This document shows positions 1 to 6,222 of a stretch of 21,962 nt of DNA, one piece after another. Both the position numbers and the translations under genes were made by a program. A model generated the notes under the pieces. It was not told the DNA's origin. It ran no database searches and was given only the letters and a program-made list of their open reading frames with translations. This DNA comes from an uncultured Bacilli bacterium (lineage in GTDB: Bacteria > Bacillota_I > Bacilli_A > RF39 > UBA660). The stretch spans positions 1-21,962 of the forward strand of contig CAOLUI010000017.1 in assembly GCA_948479395.1 (NCBI GenBank). The letters are read 5' to 3'. Positions within the stretch are counted from its first letter, which is position 1; the number at the start of each line of letters is the position of its first letter.

Positions 1-2
1 TA

Positions 3-828
3 GTTGATTATGTCAAAATGATGGCTAATTATTCCGATGAAATAGTGGAAGATGACTTTGGCAATTTAAGATATAAATGAGTTATGGCGGATAATAGGAG
101 TAATGAAAGATATAGAGAATGCCGATGGAACAAAAGAAGATAAAATCAAATTAATAAGAAGTGAGAGTATAGGAAATTATGCTTGGGATAATAAAGGAAC
201 GTATGGGGAAAATGACTGGAGTGATAGTGCTTTACAGAAGGTATTAAATGAAGGAGCATATTATAATAGAACAAGTGGGAACTGTCCAGGTGGACAAAAC
301 GGAGCTACAAAGGCATGTGACTTTAGTAGTACAGGATTAACAAATGAAGCCAAGAGTATGATAAGTGAGGTAGTATGGAATTTAGGTGGTGTCGATTCTA
401 CAGAAAAAATAACGAAAGAATTTTATAAATTAGAAAGACAGACATCGACATATGCAGGAAGGCCAACCAAATGGAGAGGGCGTGTTGGCTTAATGTATTC
501 TTCGGATTATGGATATGCAACGAGTGGTGGTTCTACAACAGATAGAAGTGCATGTTTAAATACGGGACTATTTTATTGGAAAGAAGATGAGAGAAGTGAT
601 TGCAGAATTAATGATTGGTTAAGAAATAATGTTTATGCTTATTTTACGATGACTCCGCTATTTTCTGTTTCTAATAGTATTTTGGTGACAGGAGGTATGT
701 TGGGTAATATGTCTAATAATTATGCAAGTAATACTGAGTATTTTCAGCCAGTAATATATTTAGATTCAAAATTAAAAATAGAAAATGGAAATAATGGTTC
801 TAGTACTTCACCATTTGTTTTAAAATAA
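3..828 (+). pseudogene. Frameshifted 3' part of a large surface-exposed protein
   Basis: Two reading frames carry parts of one protein. The frame from position 3 reads ...DDFGNLRYK and stops at 78-80. The frame that is open from about 70 reads DINELWRIIGVM and continues to 828. The break falls between the FGNLRY and ELWRIIG motifs, which I recall being separated by roughly a dozen residues in intact relatives, so a small frame-shifting deletion is likely. The ATG at 103, with GGAG at 97-100, probably lies inside the old reading frame; the spacing is only 2 nt. The fragment is rich in Trp, Tyr, Ser and Gly, has the motif GLMYSSDYGYATSG, and ends in a PVIYLDSKLKI / SPFVL-like tail, typical of secreted multi-domain proteins of this lineage. 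The 5' end is outside the window. An alternative is a live 241-aa protein starting at 103, but it would lack any export signal. Confidence 0.72.
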
Positions 829-829
829 A

Positions 830-856
830 ATCATCAATTCTAATTGATGGTTTTTG
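830..856 (+). terminator. Rho-independent terminator after the surface-protein remnant
   Basis: CATCAATT at 832-839 pairs with AATTGATG at 842-849 (realistically a 6-bp stem with a TTCTAA loop), followed by GTTTTTG. It sits directly after the stop of the remnant gene. Confidence 0.65.
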
Positions 857-934
857 TTTAAAATATTTTGATATTTGATGTCGATTCTAAAGATTATTTT
901 TGTTTATTTTGGTACCATATGATTGGGTGATGAT

Positions 935-1156
935 ATGGAACTTTATTATAAAAATGAAACTTTATATGTTGACGTAATGTATGATATTGATGCTGATATG
1001 ATGGGAGTTTTAAAAAGAAGGGTTTTTCAAATATTAGATGATTATGGAATTGATAAAATAGTTATAAATGTAGGAGGAGTTTATGATAAGAGTTTAATGA
1101 ATGCTTTTAAAAAAGAGTATTATCATAAATATAAGGGATATTTGTTGATAAAGTAA
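935..1156 (+). CDS. Small hypothetical protein, possibly a shortened STAS-like domain
   Basis: This is a 73-residue ORF. The ATG at 935 is preferred over the TTG at 923 because GGTGAT (927-932) gives a properly spaced ribosome-binding site. The layout is an N-terminal beta strand (LYVDV), a helix (MMGVLKRRVFQILDDYG), a strand (KIVINVGGV), a second helix and a final strand (GYLLIK). This alternation resembles STAS domains such as the anti-anti-sigma factor SpoIIAA, but the DSSG phosphorylation motif is missing and the protein is about two thirds of the usual length. No neighbour encodes an anti-sigma kinase. The STAS assignment is a guess from fold pattern, and the molecular function is unknown. 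It appears to be a single-gene unit between two terminator-like hairpins. Confidence 0.6.
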   Translation: MELYYKNETLYVDVMYDIDADMMGVLKRRVFQILDDYGIDKIVINVGGVYDKSLMNAFKKEYYHKYKGYLLIK

Positions 1157-1186
1157 TTATATGAAAATAATTTAGCATAAAATAAT

Positions 1187-1216
1187 AAAAAGTGCTTGTT
1201 ATAATAGGGCTTTTTT
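1187..1216 (+). terminator. Weak terminator overlapping the rpsB promoter
   Basis: AAAAAGTGCT (1187-1196) pairs with AGGGCTTTTT (1206-1215) except for one G:G mismatch and one wobble, followed by a T run to 1216. Its loop contains the TATAAT of the next promoter. Confidence 0.45.
1197..1205 (+). promoter_or_regulatory. Extended -10 promoter for rpsB-tsf
   Basis: TGTTATAAT at 1197-1205 is a perfect extended -10 element. No good -35 hexamer lies 17 bases upstream, as is common for extended -10 promoters. Transcription would start near 1212, giving a leader of about 130 nt. Confidence 0.6.
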
Positions 1217-1230
1217 GATAAAATACAAGT

Positions 1231-1341
1231 GGCTAAAAAATTAGCAAATAGGCATGTTTAGGGAGATTTTTTATCGAGTGCCGAAGAGGTGATAAAAAAT
1301 TTTTGATCTAGGCAGATGACTAAACGAAGGAGGAATTAATT
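1231..1341 (+). promoter_or_regulatory. Structured 5' leader of rpsB, candidate ribosomal-protein autoregulatory RNA
   Basis: Three nested or tandem helices are visible. GCTAA/TTAGC (1232-1236/1241-1245) closes an AAAA tetraloop. GTTTAG/CTAAAC (1256-1261/1320-1325) is a long-range closing helix. Inside it, ATTTTTTATC/GATAAAAAAT (1266-1275/1291-1300) is a perfect 10-bp helix. The 15-nt apical loop 1276-1290 contains TGCC (1279-1282), which can pair with GGCA at 1311-1314 as a pseudoknot or with GGCA at 1251-1254. The Shine-Dalgarno AAGGAGGA (1328-1335) follows the closing helix directly. Autoregulation by S2 is inferred from position and structure; I cannot name an established RNA family for it. 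Confidence 0.55.
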
Positions 1342-2262
1342 ATGGCCGTTGTTTCTATGAGTTATTTATTAGAAGCAGGAGTTCATTTTGGACACCAAAC
1401 TAAAAGATGGAATCCAAAAATGAAAGAATATATTTTTGCTGCGAGAGATGAAATTCATATTATTGATTTATCTAAGACAGTAGAAAAATTAGAAAGTGCA
1501 TATAAAGAGATTAAAGCTATTGCTGATAATGGAGGGACTTTTTTATTTGTAGGAACGAAGAAACAAGCAAGTGAAGTTTGTCGTGAAGAAGCAATTAGAA
1601 GTAATAGTTATTATGTTTGTGAAAGATGGTTAGGGGGAACTCTTACTAATTTTAGAACTATACGTAAGAGGGTTAAACGTTTAGAAGAAATTGAAGCGAT
1701 GGAGCAAAATGGAACGTTCGAAGTTTTACCTAAAAAAGAAGTAATTGGTTTAAAAAAGGAATATGATAAATTAAATCGTGTTTTATGTGGAATTAGAGAA
1801 ATGTATCGATTACCACAAGCAATTATTGTTGTGGATCCAAAAAAGGAAATTAATGCTATTCGTGAGGCAAGAAAGTTAAATATTCCTGTATTTGGCCTTG
1901 TTGATACTAATTGTGATCCTGATGATGTTGATTATGCAATTCCAGCAAATGATGATGCTGTTCGTTCAGTTAAAGTAGTAGTTGGAGTTTTAAATAATGC
2001 TATTTGTGAAGCGCGTAATTTAGAAATGGTTGATTATGTAACAGAAGAAGATAAAGGAAAAAATGTTAAAGAATCTTCTAAAAATAATGAAAATCAAGTA
2101 GCTTTAGAAAAAGAAGAAAAAGTTGAAGAAGTTAAGAAACATGAAGAAGAAATTGATTATAGTAAAATGACTTTAACAGATTTAAAGAAAATAGCGAAGG
2201 AACAAGGAATAAAAGGTTATTCAGCTATGAAAAAAGATGAGATTATTAATGTTTTAAAATAG
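1342..2262 (+). CDS. rpsB: 30S ribosomal protein S2 with C-terminal SAP/Rho_N-like extension
   Basis: Ribosomal protein uS2 is part of the 30S head/platform junction and is needed for S1-type mRNA binding in many bacteria. The N-terminus (MSYLLEAGVHFGHQTKRWNPKM) and the segment RWLGGTLTNFRTI are signatures of the family. At 306 residues it is longer than typical S2 (about 230-260). The core ends near residue 228. A charged Lys/Glu-rich linker follows (about 229-269), then a compact module at about 270-306 (SKMTLTDLKKIAKEQGIKGY...KKDEIINVL). That module has the spacing of SAP/Rho_N/HeH-type nucleic-acid-binding helix-turn-helices. The start codon has AAGGAGGA 6 nt upstream. It is the first gene of the operon, followed 16 nt later by tsf. 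Confidence 0.97.
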   Translation: MAVVSMSYLLEAGVHFGHQTKRWNPKMKEYIFAARDEIHIIDLSKTVEKLESAYKEIKAIADNGGTFLFVGTKKQASEVCREEAIRSNSYYVCERWLGGTLTNFRTIRKRVKRLEEIEAMEQNGTFEVLPKKEVIGLKKEYDKLNRVLCGIREMYRLPQAIIVVDPKKEINAIREARKLNIPVFGLVDTNCDPDDVDYAIPANDDAVRSVKVVVGVLNNAICEARNLEMVDYVTEEDKGKNVKESSKNNENQVALEKEEKVEEVKKHEEEIDYSKMTLTDLKKIAKEQGIKGYSAMKKDEIINVLK

Positions 2263-2278
2263 AAGGGAGAATCGTTTT

Positions 2279-3160
2279 ATGGAAATTACAGCAAGTTTAG
2301 TGCGTGAGTTACGTGAATTAAGTGGCGCTGGAATGATGGATTGTAAAAAAGCTTTAGCGGCATCTAATGGAGATATTGAATCGGCGATGGATTATTTAAG
2401 AGAAAGAGGAGTAGCAAAAGCCGAGAAAAAAGGAGCTAGAATAGCAGCTGAGGGGTTAGCTAATATTTATGTAAATGAGAATAAAGCTGTCATAATAGAA
2501 GTAAATTCAGAAACGGATTTTGTAAGTAAGAATGAAGAATTTACTCAAATGATTGATGAAATTGGTAATGCTATTTTAAATAGTGAAGCTAAAACTTTAG
2601 AAGAATCTTTAAAAATTTCTTTAAAAGAAGGAACTGTGGAAGATTTAATAATTGCTAAAACAGCAAAAATTGGTGAAAAATTATCTTTGAGACGAATTGA
2701 AGTTGTGGAAAAAGATGATGGTGATAATTTTGGTTCATATTTGCATATGGGAGGAAAGATTGCTGTTTTGACAGTTGTAAAAGGTGCTAATGAAGAATGT
2801 GCTCGAGAAGTAGCGATGCAAGCAGCAGCTATGAGGCCAAAGTATGTATTTATTGAAGATGTTCCACAAGAAGTAGTAAATCATGAAAAAGAAGTATTAA
2901 AAGAGCAATCTATAAATGAGGGTAAGCCAGCAGATATTGCCGAAAAGATGGTTGAAGGAAGATTAAAGAAATTTTATAAAGAAATTTGTCTTGCTGAACA
3001 AGCCTATATTAAAGATGGAGATGTAAATGTTCAAACTTATGTGGCTAGTAAAGGTGGAGAAATTAAGAAAATGATTCGTTATGAAGTGGGCGAAGGAATG
3101 GAAAAAAGAAATGATGATTTTGCTCAAGAAGTAATGAATCAAGTAAATTCTAATAATTAG
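2279..3160 (+). CDS. tsf: Translation elongation factor Ts
   Basis: EF-Ts is the guanine-nucleotide exchange factor for EF-Tu in the cytoplasm. The N-terminal UBA-like domain is clear (VRELRELSGAGMMDCKKAL, about 7-25, and DIESAMDYLRERG). The TDFVSKNEEF motif at 79-88 contains the Asp-Phe pair that displaces Mg2+ from EF-Tu. The length of 293 aa is normal. The ribosome-binding site is AAGGGAGA, and the gene lies 16 nt after rpsB, the conserved rpsB-tsf pairing. The gene ends exactly at a strong terminator, so pyrH and frr are not on the same strongly coupled transcript. Confidence 0.97.
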   Translation: MEITASLVRELRELSGAGMMDCKKALAASNGDIESAMDYLRERGVAKAEKKGARIAAEGLANIYVNENKAVIIEVNSETDFVSKNEEFTQMIDEIGNAILNSEAKTLEESLKISLKEGTVEDLIIAKTAKIGEKLSLRRIEVVEKDDGDNFGSYLHMGGKIAVLTVVKGANEECAREVAMQAAAMRPKYVFIEDVPQEVVNHEKEVLKEQSINEGKPADIAEKMVEGRLKKFYKEICLAEQAYIKDGDVNVQTYVASKGGEIKKMIRYEVGEGMEKRNDDFAQEVMNQVNSNN

Positions 3161-3186
3161 ACATTTGATTGACAAATGTCTTTTTT
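3160..3186 (+). terminator. Terminator after tsf
   Basis: GACATTTG (3160-3167) pairs perfectly with CAAATGTC (3173-3180) around the loop ATTGA, followed by TTTTTT. The first base of the stem is the last base of the tsf stop codon. Confidence 0.92.
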
Positions 3187-3188
3187 AT

Positions 3189-3219
3189 TTGCCGATAATT
3201 TTTTTGAATATGTTATAAT
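3189..3219 (+). promoter_or_regulatory. Promoter for the 3237-5136 gene group
   Basis: TTGCCG (3189-3194) lies 19 nt before TATAAT (3214-3219), which is preceded by TGT, forming an extended -10. The predicted start is about 10 nt before the first ATG at 3237. Confidence 0.7.
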
Positions 3220-3236
3220 AATATTAGTGATTAGTT

Positions 3237-3824
3237 ATGAAGAAAAAGAAAATGCTAAAGAAAATAATATCTTTTTTTATTTTTGTGATTATGATATGTT
3301 TATTTATTTGTTTAGGAACAAAAAATTATAATGAAGAAATAGCAGATAATCTTAAATTTGCAAATGAGTATAAAAATGTCGGAAAAAATAATGTTTTTTC
3401 TTATGCCAAAGGGCATGAAGTGTTAGATATTTTAAATAAAAAAAGTGGAATTATTTTCATGGGATTTCCTGATAATTTATGGAGCGGATATTATGCAGAA
3501 CTGTTAAATGAAATAGTAATGGCTAATGATTTAAAAAAAATATATTATTATAATTTTAAGGCTGATCGCGAAATAAAAAATAATACTTATTTAGCAATTG
3601 TAGAGAAGTTAAAAGATTATTTATATATAACAGATACAAATATTAATAATTTGTATGCACCATCTATAATAATTGTTAAAGATGGGAAAGTAATATATTA
3701 TGATGATGAGATAAGTAGAATAAGAGGAAATGTAAGTCCAGAGGAATATTTTACTGATTATAAAAGAAATTTGTTTATGGCAAATATTAGTAATGCTTTA
3801 AGTGATTTTAATGAAGGAGATTAA
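3237..3824 (+). CDS. Membrane-anchored thioredoxin-like protein lacking the redox CxxC
   Basis: A Lys-rich N-terminus and one hydrophobic segment (about residues 9-28) anchor a 165-residue extracytoplasmic domain. The domain has a thioredoxin-like order: strand SGIIFMGFPDNLWSGYYAELLNEIV (about 70-95), strand KIYYYNF, then APSIIIVKDGKVIYYDDE, which matches the cis-Pro/strand region of thioredoxin folds (PS/T followed by ...KDGKV). Where redox-active relatives have C-P-W-C after GFPD/E, this protein has N-L-W-S, so it cannot cycle disulfides. It probably acts as a binding or structural domain outside the membrane. The start is uncertain, because the first ATG has only a weak ribosome-binding site and an ATG at codon 6 is possible. 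The next ORF starts 2 nt downstream. Confidence 0.7.
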   Translation: MKKKKMLKKIISFFIFVIMICLFICLGTKNYNEEIADNLKFANEYKNVGKNNVFSYAKGHEVLDILNKKSGIIFMGFPDNLWSGYYAELLNEIVMANDLKKIYYYNFKADREIKNNTYLAIVEKLKDYLYITDTNINNLYAPSIIIVKDGKVIYYDDEISRIRGNVSPEEYFTDYKRNLFMANISNALSDFNEGD

Positions 3825-3826
3825 AA

Positions 3827-4597
3827 ATGCAAGAAGACAATTCCAATTATGTTGGGTTTGGTTGTTTTTTCTTTTTGGTTGTTTTAATTATATTAGGGTG
3901 TTCTATTGTTTTATATAATGAACAAAAATTTAAATTTAAGGCTAATGATTTGCAAGATTCAAAAGGGTTTTTAAATGAAAAAATTAAGAAAGATAAAAAT
4001 AAAGATTTTGTTTTCTTTACATTAGAAGAAAATATTTCAGAACAACTACAAGTAGTATTAAAGAAAGCTAATATTAATATAGATATAGAAGAAAGTGCTA
4101 AAATAAATGAAGTTTTAGGAGAGATATATGATGAAGCTTTACTTTCTGTAAAAAAGAGCGATGATAATGAAAGAGTTTGTGAGAATCAAACAGATATTTA
4201 TTCTTATATTTCTTTAGATTATGCGATGTATTATAATAATTATATTACTTTATTGATTAGTGAAAGTGGTTATAATTGTAATGAAGAAATTGAAAAGCCT
4301 TATAAGTTATATGCTTATTCTTTTGATAGTGTAACAGGAGAATATAAAACATTTGATGATTTGTTAATTAAGCATAATCTTACTTATACTGAAGTTTTAG
4401 AGAAGGTTAAGAAAAATTTAGAAGAACAACAGCTAGATAATGGTAATGAGGAAAATATTAAAATTGAAGATACTTTAAATTCATTAAAGGAAAATGAAAA
4501 TTATGTTATTTATTTATCAGAAACTAATAAATTAGTTATGAAGTATATTGTCAAAACGAATACAGTTGATTATAATGATGTTATAGAATTAAATTAG
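3827..4597 (+). CDS. Membrane-anchored hypothetical protein with a possible RsiV/PdaC-like (DUF3298) domain
   Basis: The start at 3827 is supported by AAGGAGAT 6 nt upstream. One transmembrane segment (about 11-29) is followed by a 225-residue extracytoplasmic region. The middle part (YISLDYAMYYNNYITLLIS... YAYSFDSVTGEYKTFDDLL) has the pattern of DUF3298/RsiV-C domains, where a strand ending in ...VSL is followed by a YTFD..TG..L.LSDLF motif. That assignment is by motif only. The four cysteines in the mature part could form disulfides. It lies between the thioredoxin-like gene (2 nt) and frr (11 nt), so it is co-transcribed with them. The pair occupies the place where pyrH usually sits. Confidence 0.65.
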   Translation: MQEDNSNYVGFGCFFFLVVLIILGCSIVLYNEQKFKFKANDLQDSKGFLNEKIKKDKNKDFVFFTLEENISEQLQVVLKKANINIDIEESAKINEVLGEIYDEALLSVKKSDDNERVCENQTDIYSYISLDYAMYYNNYITLLISESGYNCNEEIEKPYKLYAYSFDSVTGEYKTFDDLLIKHNLTYTEVLEKVKKNLEEQQLDNGNEENIKIEDTLNSLKENENYVIYLSETNKLVMKYIVKTNTVDYNDVIELN

Positions 4598-4608
4598 AAG
4601 GAGAAATT

Positions 4609-5136
4609 ATGAATATTGAACAGAAAATGGATAAAGCAATTAATGCTTTAGAAAATAAATTAATTAATATAAGAGCAGGAAGAGCAAATCCAGCAATGTT
4701 AAATGGTATAATGGTTGATTATTATGGAACGATGTCTCCCATTCAAAGTTTAGCTAATGTAACGGTTCCTGAGGCTCGTCAATTGATAATTAAACCATTT
4801 GATAAGAGTACCTTAAAAGATATTGAAAGAGCAATTAACGAAGCTAATATTGGGATTACACCTACTAATAATGGAGAAATTATTATTTTGACAGTACCAG
4901 AATTAACCGAAGATCGTCGAAAAGAATATGTAAAACAAGCTAAAGAGATAGCTGAAGAAGCAAGAGTTGCTTTACGTAATATTCGTCAAGAAGAAAATAA
5001 TATGATTAAAAAGGAAGAATATCCTGAAGATGAAGAAAAATTTAAATTAAATGAGGTTCAAGAAGCAATTAATAAATATAATAAAATTGTTGATCAAAAG
5101 TTAAAAGAAAAAGAAGTAGAGTTAATGACCGTTTAA
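4609..5136 (+). CDS. frr: Ribosome recycling factor
   Basis: RRF splits post-termination ribosomes together with EF-G. The family signatures IRAGRANPAMLNGI (about 21-34), LANVTVPEARQLIIKPFDKS (about 48-67), LTEDRRKEYVKQAK (about 99-112) and VALRNIRQEENN (about 119-130) are all present. At 175 aa it is slightly shorter than typical (about 185), with a trimmed N-terminus. The ribosome-binding site is AGAAGGAGA. It is the third gene of a unit with two membrane proteins rather than pyrH. No convincing terminator follows; 5137-5193 holds only a T-rich stretch. Confidence 0.97.
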   Translation: MNIEQKMDKAINALENKLINIRAGRANPAMLNGIMVDYYGTMSPIQSLANVTVPEARQLIIKPFDKSTLKDIERAINEANIGITPTNNGEIIILTVPELTEDRRKEYVKQAKEIAEEARVALRNIRQEENNMIKKEEYPEDEEKFKLNEVQEAINKYNKIVDQKLKEKEVELMTV

Positions 5137-5193
5137 CTTTATTTTTTTGTAATAAGAAGGTGTCTGTTTTTTTATTAATATTCTCTTAACATA

Positions 5194-5223
5194 TTGTTTT
5201 GAAAAATTTTTTTTTGCTATAAT
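5194..5223 (+). promoter_or_regulatory. Surface-protein-type promoter, copy 1
   Basis: TTGTTT (5194-5199), an 18-nt spacer, then TATAAT (5218-5223) preceded by TGC. The -10 and the 5' leader (ATAATAGAAAGAGGGA, 5229-5244) recur nearly identically at 21906-21934. Confidence 0.75.
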
Positions 5224-5250
5224 CTAAATAATAGAAAGAGGGAGTCAAAG

Positions 5251-5304
5251 ATGAAACTAAAAAGTTTTAAGAAAAATAAGAAACTAAAAAATACCCTCCT
5301 ATAG
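5251..5304 (+). pseudogene. 17-codon 5' stub of a surface-protein gene
   Basis: The stub reads MKLKSFKKNKKLKNTLL and then TAG. It has a strong ribosome-binding site (AGAGGGAG) and its own promoter. The basic N-terminus repeats at 21940 (MKLKSFK...) behind the same promoter and leader. I recall this Lys/Asn-rich start as the cytoplasmic head of a single-span membrane anchor in exported proteins of AT-rich Bacilli. Here it is cut off exactly where the hydrophobic stretch should begin, so the rest of the gene seems to have been lost or replaced by the following lipoprotein gene. An alternative is that it is a translated leader peptide that couples or attenuates expression of the gene starting 16 nt downstream. 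Confidence 0.6.
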
Positions 5305-5320
5305 TAGAAAGGAAATTTTT

Positions 5321-5821
5321 ATGAAAAAAGTTTTAGGTATTTTTAATTTATTAATATGTATATTATGTTTATGTAGCGGTTGTGAAAGCAGTCAAGATGA
5401 TAGAGAAAAAATTATTACTGCTTTAAAAAGAGAAAAGATAATATCACAAGATATGGAACAAATTGATTCATATTCATATAATTATTGGCCTTTAGAATGG
5501 TGTAAAACGGATAATTATTATATTTATAAAGATAAGTCTTCGAAAATGATTGCAATTAAATATGAAAATAAACGTTATTTAAAAGATTCTGAATATGATC
5601 ATTTAGTTACAGTTTATTATGATGTAACTTTAAATAATGATGTAAATAGTATAAGTTCTGAAGATGCAATATGCGATAGTGAGCATTCATATTATAAATA
5701 TCAAAATGGTGAATATACAGATAATGATATATATAAATTTGGAACTACAAAAACATATTATGCCACTGAAAAATCAGCATTATTTAAAGGTAAATATTAT
5801 TCTTTAGAACTAGCAAACTAA
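5321..5821 (+). CDS. Putative lipoprotein, function unknown
   Basis: A basic N-terminus and hydrophobic core end in LCSGC, giving a near-consensus lipobox with Cys21 as the candidate lipidated residue. The 145-residue mature part is rich in Tyr, Asp and Ser (for example YSYNYWPLEW and SEHSYYKY). Three further cysteines are visible, in EWCKTD, AICDSE and none in the C-terminal third beyond these, so at most one disulfide is likely. The start has an AAAGGAAA site 7 nt upstream. It follows the 17-codon stub by 16 nt and is probably driven by the promoter at 5194-5223. I do not recognise a domain. Confidence 0.7.
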   Translation: MKKVLGIFNLLICILCLCSGCESSQDDREKIITALKREKIISQDMEQIDSYSYNYWPLEWCKTDNYYIYKDKSSKMIAIKYENKRYLKDSEYDHLVTVYYDVTLNNDVNSISSEDAICDSEHSYYKYQNGEYTDNDIYKFGTTKTYYATEKSALFKGKYYSLELAN

Positions 5822-5823
5822 AA

Positions 5824-5937
5824 ACATAATTTTGCTTAACTTATGTCTTGAAAAAGAGAAGTTTTCTCTTGGCACACCGTTATTGTTTTTGGCAATAGTT
5901 TAGTGTATTACTAAAATGAAATTTTAGTTTATTAAAG
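5824..5937 (+). other. Run of four hairpins downstream of the lipoprotein gene, candidate structured RNA
   Basis: The gap of about 275 nt before the tRNA is packed with inverted repeats. They are ACATAA/TTATGT (5824-5829/5841-5846), AAGAGAA/TTCTCTT (5854-5860/5864-5870), ACAC/GTGT (5874-5877/5903-5906) enclosing TATTG/CAATA (5881-5885/5893-5897), and ACTAAAAT/ATTTTAGT (5910-5917/5921-5928). A fifth hairpin with a T tract ends the series. I see no ORF and no clear separate promoter. It may be a 3' UTR-derived small RNA or a cis element. It does not show the conserved cores of RNase P, tmRNA or SRP RNA that I know. Confidence 0.4.
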
Positions 5938-5966
5938 ACGAGGATTTGAAATTTGCTCGTTTTTTT
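5938..5966 (+). terminator. Terminator ending the lipoprotein transcript
   Basis: ACGAG (5938-5942) pairs with CTCGT (5956-5960), followed by a seven-T run. The inner loop is only partly paired. Confidence 0.7.
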
Positions 5967-6010
5967 AAATGTTATTTTTTATGTATTTTAATATGACTTA
6001 TTAAATAATT

Positions 6011-6082
6011 AAAAAAATGGTTCCTTCAAAGTTCAAGAATACATTATTATTATATATTCTTTTTTCAACTTTTCGAAACCAC
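6011..6082 (-). terminator. Long hairpin terminator after tRNA-Arg
   Basis: Three collinear helices form one long stem: TGGTT/AACCA (6018-6022/6077-6081), AAAGTT/AACTTT (6028-6033/6067-6072) and AAGAATA/TATTCTT (6035-6041/6055-6061). The A run at 6011-6017 becomes the U tract on the minus strand, so it terminates minus-strand transcription from the tRNA. Confidence 0.75.
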
Positions 6083-6095
6083 TTTAATTTTCTAA

Positions 6096-6172
6096 TGGTG
6101 TCCCGGATGTGATTCGAACACATGACCGTACGCTTAGAAGGCGTATGCTCTATCCAGCTGAGCTACCGGGAC
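6096..6172 (-). tRNA. tRNA-Arg (anticodon UCU)
   Basis: The minus strand gives a complete cloverleaf: acceptor GTCCCGG/CCGGGAC, D-arm with AGCTCAGCTGGATAGAGC, anticodon stem ACGCC/AAGCGT region with loop CTTCTAA (anticodon TCT), T-arm with GTTCGAATC, and an encoded CCA (6096-6098). The UCU anticodon reads AGA/AGG, the dominant arginine codons in this AT-rich genome. It has its own promoter and its own terminator. Confidence 0.97.
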
Positions 6173-6193
6173 ATAATCAGCTTTTCGTTACTG

Positions 6194-6222
6194 ATTATAT
6201 AATATTATTGTGGATTATTCAA
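6194..6222 (-). promoter_or_regulatory. Promoter for tRNA-Arg
   Basis: On the minus strand, TTGAAT (6222-6217), a 17-nt spacer and TATAAT (6199-6194) form a strong sigma-A-type promoter that overlaps the last codons of gerM. The predicted start is about 15 nt before the tRNA. Confidence 0.75.

Noticed and set aside
1251..1330. Lysine-riboswitch-like piece TGCCGAAGAGG in the rpsB leader
   Set aside because: The GCCGAAG string resembles part of the lysine riboswitch, but the other conserved core elements (such as the GAGGTGC and AGTA segments) and the size are missing, and the gene is not related to lysine.
2963..3175. Minus-strand open frame opposite the end of tsf
   Set aside because: Composition and lack of a ribosome-binding site show it is the shadow of tsf; the same holds for minus frames at 8768-9019, 17543-17773, 18394-18621, 18947-19147, 19822-20109 and 21230-21442.
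5137..5193. Terminator directly after frr
   Set aside because: There are T runs but no convincing stem before them.
6175..6197. Hairpin TAATCAG/CTGATTA between gerM and the tRNA as a gerM terminator
   Set aside because: On the minus strand it is followed by GTCCCGG of the tRNA, not by a U tract, and it overlaps the tRNA promoter's -10 region.
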